From Mediterraneibacter agrestimuris (lineage in GTDB: Bacteria; Bacillota; Clostridia; Lachnospirales; Lachnospiraceae), in assembly GCF_943193195.1 (NCBI RefSeq), contig NZ_CALPDG010000002.1, positions 1 to 64,000 of the forward strand: DNA of 64,000 nt. The letters run 5' to 3'. The position numbers were made by a program, and so were the translations under genes. Positions 34,901-44,141 of the stretch are shown here, one piece after another. Each line of letters begins with the position of its first letter. The stretch's first letter is position 1. A model generated the notes under the pieces. The model saw only the letters and a program-made list of their open reading frames with translations. It ran no database searches and had not been told where the DNA came from.

Positions 34901-37306
34901 ATGATAAGAGAAGATTTAGGAAAGAAATTACTGTTTTTTGACGGCGGAATGGGGAGTATTCTTCAGGAAAGAGGACTAAGACCAGGAGAATTGCCGGAAA
35001 CATGGAATCTGGAGTATAAAGCAGAGGTGACTGAAATCCATCAGGCATATATCGAAGCAGGGAGCGACATTATACTGACCAATACATTTGGCGCCAATGC
35101 ACTGAAGTTCCATGATACGAAATATACCGTGACAGATGTGGTAAAAGCAGCAGTGGCGAATGTAAAAGAGGTGATTGAAAGGATTGGGAATGGCAGAAGG
35201 ATTTACACGGCACTGGATGTGGGACCTACCGGAAGACTGCTGAAACCTGTGGGGGATCTGAGCTTTGAAGATGCTTATCAGGCATTTAAAGAGGTGATGA
35301 TATGCGGGGAAGAAGCGGGAGCCGATTTGATCCATATCGAAACGATGAGTGATACATATGAAATCAAAGCGGCAGTATTGGCGGCAAAGGAAAATACAAA
35401 GCTGCCCGTCTTTGTGACGGCTGTTTTTGATGAGAGACAGAAACTCTTAACCGGAGCAGATATTCCTGCATTTGTAACTCTTTTGGAAGGTCTGCGGGTG
35501 GATGCGCTCGGGGTGAATTGTGGCTTAGGTCCGAAACAGATGATACCGATCGTGGAAGAAATACAGAAGTATGCATCAATTCCCGTTATCGTAAAACCGA
35601 ATGCGGGACTGCCGGCACAGAGATGTAATAAAACAGTATATGATATAGAGCCGGATACGTTTGCAGAAGCAATGCGGGAGATTGCAGAGATGGGAGCTGC
35701 CGTAATCGGCGGCTGCTGCGGAACAACCCCGGCACATTTGAGAGCAATGACAGCAAGATGCAGAGATGTGGTCTTAAAGGATGTTGCGGAAAAAGATTAC
35801 ACCATGGTCTCTTCATATGGACAGGCGGTGATTTTCGGAGAAGATTCTAAGATCATCGGAGAACGTATCAACCCGACAGGAAAAAAACGTTTTAAACAGG
35901 CGTTAAAGGAGCATGATATCGACTATATTTTAAAAGAAGGAATCATGCAGGAAGATAAAGGGGCACACATTCTGGATGTGAATGTAGGACTACCGGATAT
36001 TGATGAAGCAGAACTTCTGGAAGCAGCGGTACTGGGGCTGCAAAGTGTTACAAGTCTGCCTTTACAGATAGATACGGTAGATATAACGGCGTTGGAAAGG
36101 GCGCTTCGGATATACAACGGTAAAGCAATGGTGAATTCAGTCAGCGGCAAACAGGAATCTATGGACGCAGTGTTTCCGTTGATTCAAAAATACGGCGGCG
36201 TGGTAATCGGACTGGCATTGGATGAGGATGGAATACCGGAGACGGCAGAAGGAAGGGTCCGTGTGGCACAAAAGATTATTGCAGAAGCTGCAAAGTATGG
36301 AATCAAGAAAAAGGACATTGTGATAGATGCACTTGCCATGACGATCAGTTCCGACCCACAGGGAGCGTTGGTGACTTTAGAGACACTGCACAGGGTACGG
36401 GAAGAACTGGGCGTACATACAGTTCTGGGTGTGTCCAATATTTCTTTTGGATTGCCAAATCGTCCGGTGATCAATGCCAATTTCTATACGATGGCGATGT
36501 TCAGCGGTTTGAGCGCGGGAATCATAAATCCGGCTTCCGAGGATATGATGAAGTCTTATGATGCATTTCATGCACTGATGAATTTGGATGAGAATTGTGA
36601 CAGATATATTGGGGCATATGGAGAAAATACTTCCATTGTTTCAGGGGAAAAGCAGACAGACAGCAGGAAAGCAGATACTGGCATGACGCTGCGGACAGCA
36701 ATTGAGCGCGGATGCAGGGAAGAAACGGGCAAACTGGCAAGAACGCTTGTGGAAGAACAGCAACCTTTAGATATCATCAATCGAGAACTGATTCCTGCAT
36801 TGGATTATGTGGGGAAAGGATTTGAAAAGGGAACCATTTTCCTGCCGCAGCTTCTTATGAGTGCGGAAGCCGCAAAGATTGCTTTTGATGTGTTAAAAGA
36901 AGGAATGACTTTTTCGGAAGCTGAGATTAAGGAGAAGAAAAAAGTTATTCTGGCAACTGTGAAAGGGGATATCCACGATATCGGCAAGAATATCGTAAAG
37001 GTGCTTCTTGAGAATTATGGATTTGATGTGATTGATCTGGGAAAGGATGTGGCTCCAGAAGAGATTCTTCAGACTGTTCGAGAACAGGCTGTGAAGCTGG
37101 TCGGTTTAAGCGCGCTTATGACAACAACAGTGGTCAGCATGGAAGAAACAATCCGGCTGTTAAAGCAATATGCGCCGGAATGTAAGGTGATGGTCGGCGG
37201 CGCAGTGCTGAATCAAGAATATGCAGATATGATCGGGGCAGATTTCTATGGGAAAGATGCTATGCAGTCCGTGTATTATGCGCAGAAACTTTTGAAACAA
37301 GAATAG
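34901..37306 (+). CDS. metH: Cobalamin-dependent methionine synthase, without activation domain
   Basis: MetH moves the methyl group from methyltetrahydrofolate via cobalamin to homocysteine. The 801-residue product has a homocysteine-binding barrel (about residues 1-290) with zinc-ligand cysteines in VNCGLG (about 205) and GGCCGTTP (about 270). A pterin-binding barrel follows (about 315-580) with IGERINPTGKKRF, then the B12 cap helices and the B12-binding Rossmann domain (about 680-800) with the cobalt-ligand histidine in GDIHDIGKN. The C-terminal reactivation domain of E. coli MetH is missing, as is usual in Firmicutes, where it is a separate gene; here that gene seems decayed just upstream. 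ATG 34901 has AAAGGG 6 nt upstream; an ATG overlapping that site at 34886 and an earlier start at 34823 are less likely. Confidence 0.94.
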   Translation: MIREDLGKKLLFFDGGMGSILQERGLRPGELPETWNLEYKAEVTEIHQAYIEAGSDIILTNTFGANALKFHDTKYTVTDVVKAAVANVKEVIERIGNGRRIYTALDVGPTGRLLKPVGDLSFEDAYQAFKEVMICGEEAGADLIHIETMSDTYEIKAAVLAAKENTKLPVFVTAVFDERQKLLTGADIPAFVTLLEGLRVDALGVNCGLGPKQMIPIVEEIQKYASIPVIVKPNAGLPAQRCNKTVYDIEPDTFAEAMREIAEMGAAVIGGCCGTTPAHLRAMTARCRDVVLKDVAEKDYTMVSSYGQAVIFGEDSKIIGERINPTGKKRFKQALKEHDIDYILKEGIMQEDKGAHILDVNVGLPDIDEAELLEAAVLGLQSVTSLPLQIDTVDITALERALRIYNGKAMVNSVSGKQESMDAVFPLIQKYGGVVIGLALDEDGIPETAEGRVRVAQKIIAEAAKYGIKKKDIVIDALAMTISSDPQGALVTLETLHRVREELGVHTVLGVSNISFGLPNRPVINANFYTMAMFSGLSAGIINPASEDMMKSYDAFHALMNLDENCDRYIGAYGENTSIVSGEKQTDSRKADTGMTLRTAIERGCREETGKLARTLVEEQQPLDIINRELIPALDYVGKGFEKGTIFLPQLLMSAEAAKIAFDVLKEGMTFSEAEIKEKKKVILATVKGDIHDIGKNIVKVLLENYGFDVIDLGKDVAPEEILQTVREQAVKLVGLSALMTTTVVSMEETIRLLKQYAPECKVMVGGAVLNQEYADMIGADFYGKDAMQSVYYAQKLLKQE

Positions 37307-37373
37307 AAGCCGGCGTAAAATAATAGTATTGATTTTTGTATTAGATTTTATACAGATTTGAAGAGAAAACAGG

Positions 37374-37402
37374 TTGACACAGTCTGAATGGAAAGATATA
37401 TT
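37374..37402 (+). promoter_or_regulatory. Sigma-A promoter for the hydrogenase gene
   Basis: TTGACA (37374-37379), a 17-nt spacer and TATATT (37397-37402). The leader is about 35 nt. Confidence 0.7.
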
Positions 37403-37444
37403 TGTAGATAGAAAAGAATGTAGATTTTACAGGAGGAAAAGGGA

Positions 37445-38956
37445 ATGCTAAGAGGAATTGATACACCGGTACGGTACATTCGTAACAGGGTATTTACAGA
37501 AGTGGCGAAGATCGGATTCAAGGAAGATACAACGTCATTAAAGGATGATATGGAGATGATTCCTTATAAGATCGTCAATGATGATACGGAGAAATACAGA
37601 GAGAGTACCTATCGATCCAGAGCCATTGTAAGAGAAAGAGTTCGTCTGGCAATGGGATTGTCTCTGCGGCCGGAGGATCAGCCGACTCCTCTGACAGCAG
37701 GAGTAGAAGCAAGTAATATTTCTGAAAAGTATTATGAGCCGCCGCTTATGCAGGTAATCCCGTCTGCATGTGACGCATGTCAGGAGGGCGGCTATGAAGT
37801 CAGCAATATGTGCCGGGGGTGTCTTGCCCATCCATGTATGCAGGTTTGTCCGAAGGAAGCGATTTCTATGGTAGATGGCAAATCATACATTGACCAGAGT
37901 AAATGTATCAAATGCGGAAAATGTAAATCAGCTTGTCCGTATGATGCCATTGCTAAGAAGGAGCGCCCATGTGCTGCTGCCTGCGGCGTCAACGCAATTG
38001 TATCAGACAAGCATGGACGTGCTTACATTGATTCGGATAAATGTGTGTCCTGCGGAATGTGTATGGTAAACTGCCCGTTTGGAGCAATTTCTGACAAATC
38101 CCAGATTTTCCAGCTGGCACATGCATTGACAGACGGTGAAGAAGTAATCGCAGAGATTGCACCTGCATTTGTAGGGCAGTTCGGAGAGAAGATTACCCCG
38201 CGTAATATCAAAGCGGCATTGCAGGAGCTTGGATTCTCTGAGGTGTACGAGGTTGCTCTTGGCGCAGATATCGGAGCGATCGCAGAAGCACATCATTATG
38301 TAGATAAGGTTGTAACCGGAGAATTACCGTTCCTTTTGACTTCCTGCTGTCCGTCATGGGCAATGCTTGCGAAGAAATATTTTCCAGAAATGATCGACCA
38401 GATTTCACAGGAACTGACTCCTATGGTTGCAACTGCCCGTACAATCAAGCAGGAACATGCAGATGCAAAGGTTGTATTTATCGGACCTTGTGCGGCAAAG
38501 AAATTGGAAGCATCCAGAAGAACCGTCCGAAGTGATGTGGATTTTGTTATTACATACGAAGAATTACAGGCAATGTTCGATGCAAAGAATATTGATATGA
38601 CAAAGTATGAGGCGGAGTCTTCCTTCCACGATGCGACCGGAGCCGGAAGAAGATATGGATATGCAGGCGGTGTTGCAGAGTCTATTGAAAAGTGTATCAA
38701 CGAATATTATCCAGATGTTCAGGTCAACATCGAGCATGCAGAAGGACTTGCAGAGTGTAAGAAGACGCTTGCGCTTGCCAAAGCAGGTAAGATGAACGGC
38801 TGTCTGATTGAAGGTATGGGATGTCCGGGCGGATGTATCGCAGGAGCCGGAACCAATATCCCGGTAGCAAAGGCAAAGAAGTTGTTGAATACATATGTTA
38901 ATAATTCTAGTACGCCGATACCGTCAAAAGAGTTGGAAAAAATAGAATTAAAATAA
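37445..38956 (+). CDS. [FeFe] hydrogenase, monomeric ferredoxin-linked type
   Basis: The enzyme reduces protons (or oxidises hydrogen) with ferredoxin. The 503-residue product has an unusual cysteine-rich N-terminal region (CDAC, CRGC and CMQVCP, about residues 109-136), two 4Fe-4S motifs (CIKCGKCKSACP about 154 and CVSCGMCMVNCP about 200), then the H-cluster domain. There TSCCPSW (about 298), GPCAAKKLEA (about 346) and GMGCPGGCIAGAG (about 456) carry all four H-cluster cysteines, including the proton-relay cysteine in the first motif. Ser in TSCCPSW and the altered glycines of the third motif differ from the TSCCPGW/GGGQP form of the best-known enzymes and suggest the less studied group B. 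AGGAGG precedes the ATG. It is a single gene, with no HydE/F/G nearby. Confidence 0.92.
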   Translation: MLRGIDTPVRYIRNRVFTEVAKIGFKEDTTSLKDDMEMIPYKIVNDDTEKYRESTYRSRAIVRERVRLAMGLSLRPEDQPTPLTAGVEASNISEKYYEPPLMQVIPSACDACQEGGYEVSNMCRGCLAHPCMQVCPKEAISMVDGKSYIDQSKCIKCGKCKSACPYDAIAKKERPCAAACGVNAIVSDKHGRAYIDSDKCVSCGMCMVNCPFGAISDKSQIFQLAHALTDGEEVIAEIAPAFVGQFGEKITPRNIKAALQELGFSEVYEVALGADIGAIAEAHHYVDKVVTGELPFLLTSCCPSWAMLAKKYFPEMIDQISQELTPMVATARTIKQEHADAKVVFIGPCAAKKLEASRRTVRSDVDFVITYEELQAMFDAKNIDMTKYEAESSFHDATGAGRRYGYAGGVAESIEKCINEYYPDVQVNIEHAEGLAECKKTLALAKAGKMNGCLIEGMGCPGGCIAGAGTNIPVAKAKKLLNTYVNNSSTPIPSKELEKIELK

Positions 38957-39019
38957 GAGTAGGGTGTATTCTTTCAAAGAATTAAAAACACATTGTATCT
39001 GTTAAGTTGCGTTTTCATT

Positions 39020-39235
39020 CCGCAAAAAGCATAACAGTTCCAGGCTTGAAAATATCGTTGCTGTTCACACGACGCCTTGCACTGCGCTGCAAGGTGTCCG
39101 ACCAATGAAGTGATGACAGCGGTATATCCAGCCCCTCGCCGAAGGCGACTTAAAATGGGCTGGATACTGTTACTGGAGCACCCGTAGGGTGTGAACAGTA
39201 ACAAAATATCTTGCCGGTGCTTATGCTTTTTGCGG
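39020..39235. repeat. Multi-hairpin inverted-repeat element between hydrogenase and alaS
   Basis: A 216-bp element bounded by perfect 15-bp inverted arms CCGCAAAAAGCATAA (39020-39034) and TTATGCTTTTTGCGG (39221-39235). Inside are three further hairpins: GACGCCTTGCA/TGCAAGGTGTC (39071-39098), TATCCAGCCC/GGGCTGGATA (39125-39166) with a nested TCGCC-GAA-GGCGA, and TGTTACTG/CAGTAACA (39168-39203) with a nested GCACCC-GTA-GGGTGT. CTGTTCACAC (39061-39070) can also pair with GTGTGAACAG (39189-39198). No open frame fits it. It fills most of the 385-nt gap before alaS. It could be a miniature transposable element (the flanks share ATT) or a structured RNA. Confidence 0.75.
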
Positions 39236-39242
39236 ATTTTAT

Positions 39243-39271
39243 TTGAAAAAAATGTAGGCATATGGTACTAT
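39243..39271 (+). promoter_or_regulatory. Probable promoter for alaS
   Basis: TTGAAA (39243-39248), a 17-nt spacer and TACTAT (39266-39271). It lies just outside the inverted-repeat element. The leader (about 65 nt) is too short for a T-box, and no T-box sequence is present. Confidence 0.55.
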
Positions 39272-39341
39272 ATGGGGTAGACATAAAATGGATAGATTGT
39301 ATTTATAATTATGTAAGATAGAAACCAGGAGGGTAAGGACT

Positions 39342-41981
39342 ATGCAGTCGTATGGAGTAAATGAACTGAGAAAGATGTTTCTGGAGTTTTTTGAGAGCAA
39401 GGAACATCTGGCAATGAAGAGTTTTTCGCTCGTACCGCACAATGATAAGAGTCTTTTGCTTATCAATTCCGGTATGGCGCCGCTGAAACCGTATTTTACA
39501 GGACAGGAGATCCCCCCGAGAACGCGAGTGACAACCTGCCAGAAGTGTATTCGTACAGGTGATATTGAAAATGTAGGAAAGACTGCGCGTCACGGTACAT
39601 TTTTTGAGATGCTCGGAAATTTCTCCTTTGGGGATTATTTTAAGAGGGAAGCAATCGCATGGTCGTGGGAGTTTTTGACAGAGGTTGTAGGATTAGATGC
39701 AGACAGATTGTATCCGTCTGTTTATGAGGAAGATGACGAAGCATTTGAAATCTGGAATAAAGAGATGGGAATTCCGGCAGAGAGAATCTTTCGTTTTGGC
39801 AAGGCGGACAACTTCTGGGAGCATGGTTCCGGTCCGTGTGGTCCGTGTTCTGAGGTCTACTATGACAGAGGAGAGAAGTATGGCTGCGGCAGTCCGGATT
39901 GTACGGTGGGGTGTGAGTGCGACCGTTATATGGAAATCTGGAACAACGTATTTACGCAGTTTGACAATGATGGAAACGGTCATTACAGTGAGTTGGAGCA
40001 GAAGAATATTGATACAGGTATGGGTCTGGAACGTCTGGCATCCGTTGTACAGGATGTGGATTCTATTTTTGATGTAGATACGATCAAAGCGCTGAGAGAT
40101 CATGTATGCCGGCTTGCAGGTAAGACATATGGAACAGAGTACGATCACGATGTATCTATTCGTGTAATCACAGACCATATCCGTTCTGTAACATTTATGA
40201 TTTCCGATGGTATCACGCCGTCCAATGCAGGACGTGGATATGTTCTGCGCCGTCTGCTGCGCCGTGCATGCCGCCACGGAAGACTTCTGGGGATTGAGGG
40301 TCATTTCCTGACAGGACTTGCAGAGACAGTGATCGCGGGTTCAAAGGACGGATATCCGGAACTGGAAGAGAAGAAGGACTTTATCTTGAAGATAATTGCA
40401 AAAGAGGAAGAGCAGTTCAACAAAACGATCGATCAGGGACTTGGTATCCTGTCCGATCTGATTGCAGATATGGAAAAAAACGGCACAACAACACTTGCCG
40501 GGGCAGATGCATTTAAGCTGTATGATACTTATGGGTTCCCACTGGATCTGACGAAGGAGATTCTGGAAGAAAAGCAGTTGTCTGTAGATGAAGACGGATT
40601 TAAAGAAGCGATGGAAATTCAGAGAAAGACAGCTCGTGAAGCCCGTGAAGTGACCAATTACATGGGAGCTGACGTGACTGTTTACGAATCCATTGATCCG
40701 AGCGTGACAAGTACATTTGTGGGTTATGACAATCTCACTTATGAGTCAGAAATTATTGTGCTTACTTCTGAAAATGAACTGGCAGACGCATTGTCTGATG
40801 GAGACAAGGGAACTGTTTTTGTCAGTGAGACTCCGTTCTATGCAACAAGCGGCGGACAGGAAGCAGATACAGGAGTTATCCGCACCGCAAACGGAGAGTT
40901 CCGTGTAGATGACACGATCAAGCTGTTAGGCGGCAAGATCGGTCATGTGGGACAGGTTGTCAAAGGCATGGTGAAAGTTGGAGATAAGGCGACCTTAGAA
41001 GTGAACGGAGAGAAGAGAGCTCTTTCCGCAAGAAATCACAGTGCCACACATTTGCTTCAGAAAGCGCTTCGTACTGTTTTGGGAACACATGTAGAGCAGG
41101 CTGGTTCCAGTGTCAACGAAGATAGGCTGCGTTTTGACTTTACACATTTCTCTGCATTGACAGACGATGAGATCCGGCAGGTAGAGAAGCTTGTCAATGA
41201 AAGCATTGCCAGGGCTTACTGTGTAGATATCAAGAATATGCCGATCGAAGAGGCTAAGAAGACCGGTGCACAGGCGTTGTTCGGAGAGAAATATGGTGAC
41301 GTTGTCCGTGTAGTCAATATGGGAGATTACTCCATTGAATTTTGTGGCGGTACTCATGTAAAGAATACGTCCGAGATCATGGCTTTGAAGATTATTTCGG
41401 AGACAGGAGTAGCCGCAGGCGTCCGTAGGATTGAAGCGCTGACCTCTGCAGGCCTTTTGAAATATTATGATGCTTTGGAAGCAAAGCTTCACGATGCAGC
41501 AAAACAGTTGAAGGCAACGCCGGATAATCTGGGAGAAAAGATTGCCCACATGATGGCAGAAAACAAGGCTCTTCACAGTGAAGTGGACAGCTTAAAAAGT
41601 AGAATGGCACAGGAAGCTGCCGGAGATCTGATGGATCAGGTACAGGACATCGCAGGAGTGAAACTGTTAGCAGCAGAACTTCAGAATGTAGACATGAACG
41701 GTCTGAGAGACCTGGGTGACCAGATGAAAGAGAAGCTGGGCGAGGGTGTTGTTGTACTTGCTTCTGCAAATGACGGTAAAGTGAATCTGATGGTAACCGC
41801 GACAGACGGTGCGATGAAGCAAGGCGCACATGCGGGCAATCTGATCAAGGCAATTGCCGGATGCATCGGCGGAGGCGGCGGCGGAAGACCGAACATGGCA
41901 CAGGCAGGCGGTAAGAATCCGGCAGGTATTGCAGAGGCTCTTGCTAAGGCGGCGGAGGTTCTGCAGGGACAAATTGCATAG
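39342..41981 (+). CDS. alaS: Alanyl-tRNA synthetase
   Basis: AlaS charges tRNA-Ala. The 879-residue protein has the class II catalytic domain (about residues 1-240) with FEMLGNFSFGDYFKREA and GMGLERLA, the tRNA-recognition domain, and the editing domain with the zinc-binding HSATHLLQKAL (about 566-576) and CGGTH (about 666-670). A C-terminal DHHA1-type domain ends in GGGGGGRPNMAQAGG. AGGAGG lies before the ATG. Length is normal. Unlike in many Firmicutes, there is no T-box leader. Confidence 0.97.
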   Translation: MQSYGVNELRKMFLEFFESKEHLAMKSFSLVPHNDKSLLLINSGMAPLKPYFTGQEIPPRTRVTTCQKCIRTGDIENVGKTARHGTFFEMLGNFSFGDYFKREAIAWSWEFLTEVVGLDADRLYPSVYEEDDEAFEIWNKEMGIPAERIFRFGKADNFWEHGSGPCGPCSEVYYDRGEKYGCGSPDCTVGCECDRYMEIWNNVFTQFDNDGNGHYSELEQKNIDTGMGLERLASVVQDVDSIFDVDTIKALRDHVCRLAGKTYGTEYDHDVSIRVITDHIRSVTFMISDGITPSNAGRGYVLRRLLRRACRHGRLLGIEGHFLTGLAETVIAGSKDGYPELEEKKDFILKIIAKEEEQFNKTIDQGLGILSDLIADMEKNGTTTLAGADAFKLYDTYGFPLDLTKEILEEKQLSVDEDGFKEAMEIQRKTAREAREVTNYMGADVTVYESIDPSVTSTFVGYDNLTYESEIIVLTSENELADALSDGDKGTVFVSETPFYATSGGQEADTGVIRTANGEFRVDDTIKLLGGKIGHVGQVVKGMVKVGDKATLEVNGEKRALSARNHSATHLLQKALRTVLGTHVEQAGSSVNEDRLRFDFTHFSALTDDEIRQVEKLVNESIARAYCVDIKNMPIEEAKKTGAQALFGEKYGDVVRVVNMGDYSIEFCGGTHVKNTSEIMALKIISETGVAAGVRRIEALTSAGLLKYYDALEAKLHDAAKQLKATPDNLGEKIAHMMAENKALHSEVDSLKSRMAQEAAGDLMDQVQDIAGVKLLAAELQNVDMNGLRDLGDQMKEKLGEGVVVLASANDGKVNLMVTATDGAMKQGAHAGNLIKAIAGCIGGGGGGRPNMAQAGGKNPAGIAEALAKAAEVLQGQIA

Positions 41982-42070
41982 TTTATGGGGACAAAGTCTG
42001 TTTTTTAAGGGAGAAAACACCAAAAACAAATGAAAATATTTAAAAAGGTGATTTTTTCGTACGGAAATAG

Positions 42071-42098
42071 TTGACGTACTGAAAAAATATGTTATAAT
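42071..42098 (+). promoter_or_regulatory. Sigma-A promoter for rpsU
   Basis: TTGACG (42071-42076), a 16-nt spacer and a perfect TATAAT (42093-42098), about 80 nt upstream of the rpsU start. Confidence 0.65.
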
Positions 42099-42177
42099 CT
42101 TTTGTAGTGCAATAAATATACCCGAACAGTCGTATGATGCACAATACAAGGCTGGAGGGGAGGTTAGGTGTGAGACT

Positions 42178-42354
42178 ATGTCAAATGTAATCGTTAAAGA
42201 GAACGAAACGTTGGATAGTGCTTTACGCAGATTCAAAAGAAACTGTGCGAAAGCTGGCATTCAGCAGGAAATTCGTAAAAGAGAACACTACGAAAAGCCA
42301 AGCGTAAGACGGAAAAAGAAATCTGAAGCTGCTAGAAAACGTAAGTATAACTAA
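42178..42354 (+). CDS. rpsU: 30S ribosomal protein S21
   Basis: A 58-residue basic protein, [20 protein letters not shown] at the start and [15 protein letters not shown] at the end, is S21 of the small ribosomal subunit. It is the usual size. GGAGGGGAGG lies upstream (about 42152-42162) but 15 nt from the ATG, which is rather far. The gene is monocistronic between its own promoter and a terminator. Confidence 0.96.
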   Translation: MSNVIVKENETLDSALRRFKRNCAKAGIQQEIRKREHYEKPSVRRKKKSEAARKRKYN

Positions 42355-42367
42355 TATGTGCAGTTGA

Positions 42368-42399
42368 ATGGAGTGTTGAATGTCAGCACTCCATTTTTT
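42368..42399 (+). terminator. Terminator after rpsU
   Basis: ATGGAGTGTT (42368-42377) pairs with AGCACTCCAT (42385-42394), one G-T pair, followed by TTTTT. Confidence 0.93.
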
Positions 42400-42458
42400 C
42401 TATCCAGAAATATTTAGTGATTTATAGTGATAAAACTTTAAAAACTTAAACCTTTTGA

Positions 42459-42487
42459 TTGACAAGATGGAATGAAGCGACTAAAAT
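42459..42487 (+). promoter_or_regulatory. Sigma-A promoter for gdhA
   Basis: TTGACA (42459-42464), a 17-nt spacer and TAAAAT (42482-42487). Confidence 0.65.
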
Positions 42488-42489
42488 AA

Positions 42490-43896
<1,407 letters not shown>

Positions 43897-43912
43897 GAAA
43901 GCAGAAAACGTA

Positions 43913-43941
43913 TTGACATTTTCAGTAAAAAGGCTTATAGT
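43913..43941 (+). promoter_or_regulatory. Sigma-A promoter for the riboswitch-ATPase transcript
   Basis: TTGACA (43913-43918), a 17-nt spacer and TATAGT (43936-43941) place the transcription start at about 43948, exactly where the riboswitch begins. Confidence 0.75.
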
Positions 43942-43947
43942 TAGTTT

Positions 43948-44056
43948 CAATAAAAGGGAGTAATTGATACCTGAACTTTTTCGGAAGGTGTGCACGATAT
44001 CGTCAGTACGATGAATTTTTCATCCGTATCGTGATTAAACAGTGAGACTTTTATTG
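43948..44056 (+). promoter_or_regulatory. yybP-ykoY (manganese) riboswitch aptamer
   Basis: CAATAAAAG (43948-43956) pairs perfectly with CTTTTATTG (44048-44056) as P1. The 5' side continues as GGGAGTAA, matching the (A)AAGGGGAGTAG start of the yybP-ykoY family, and the 3' side reads AGTGAGACTTT, matching its AGCAAGACCTTT end. Two internal stems are present: ACCT/AGGT, and CACGATA (43993-43999) with TATCGTG (44027-44033), the latter containing GATG/CATC. The 3' strand of P1 is also the 5' part of a terminator, so ligand binding should favour expression. The downstream cation ATPase agrees with the known role of this family in Mn2+ export. Confidence 0.85.
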
Positions 44057-44092
44057 CATATTATTTGTATGCAATAGGGTCTCATTTTTTTT
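44043..44092 (+). terminator. Riboswitch-controlled terminator
   Basis: TGAGAC (44043-44048) pairs with GTCTCA (44079-44084), and TATTGCATA (44052-44060) with TATGCAATA (44068-44076); eight T follow (44085-44092). The left arm overlaps the 3' strand of aptamer stem P1, so the two structures exclude each other. Confidence 0.88.
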
Positions 44093-44141
44093 GGAGGTAT
44101 AAGGCAAACTAATTGCATACGGACAAAAAGGAGGGAACAAC

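Noticed and set aside
39020-39235. Insertion sequence
   Set aside because: Inverted ends are present but there is no transposase frame and only an ATT is shared by the flanks; at most a miniature element.
38957-39341. T-box riboswitch before alaS
   Set aside because: The conserved T-box sequence and specifier stem are not present; the gap is occupied by the inverted-repeat element.
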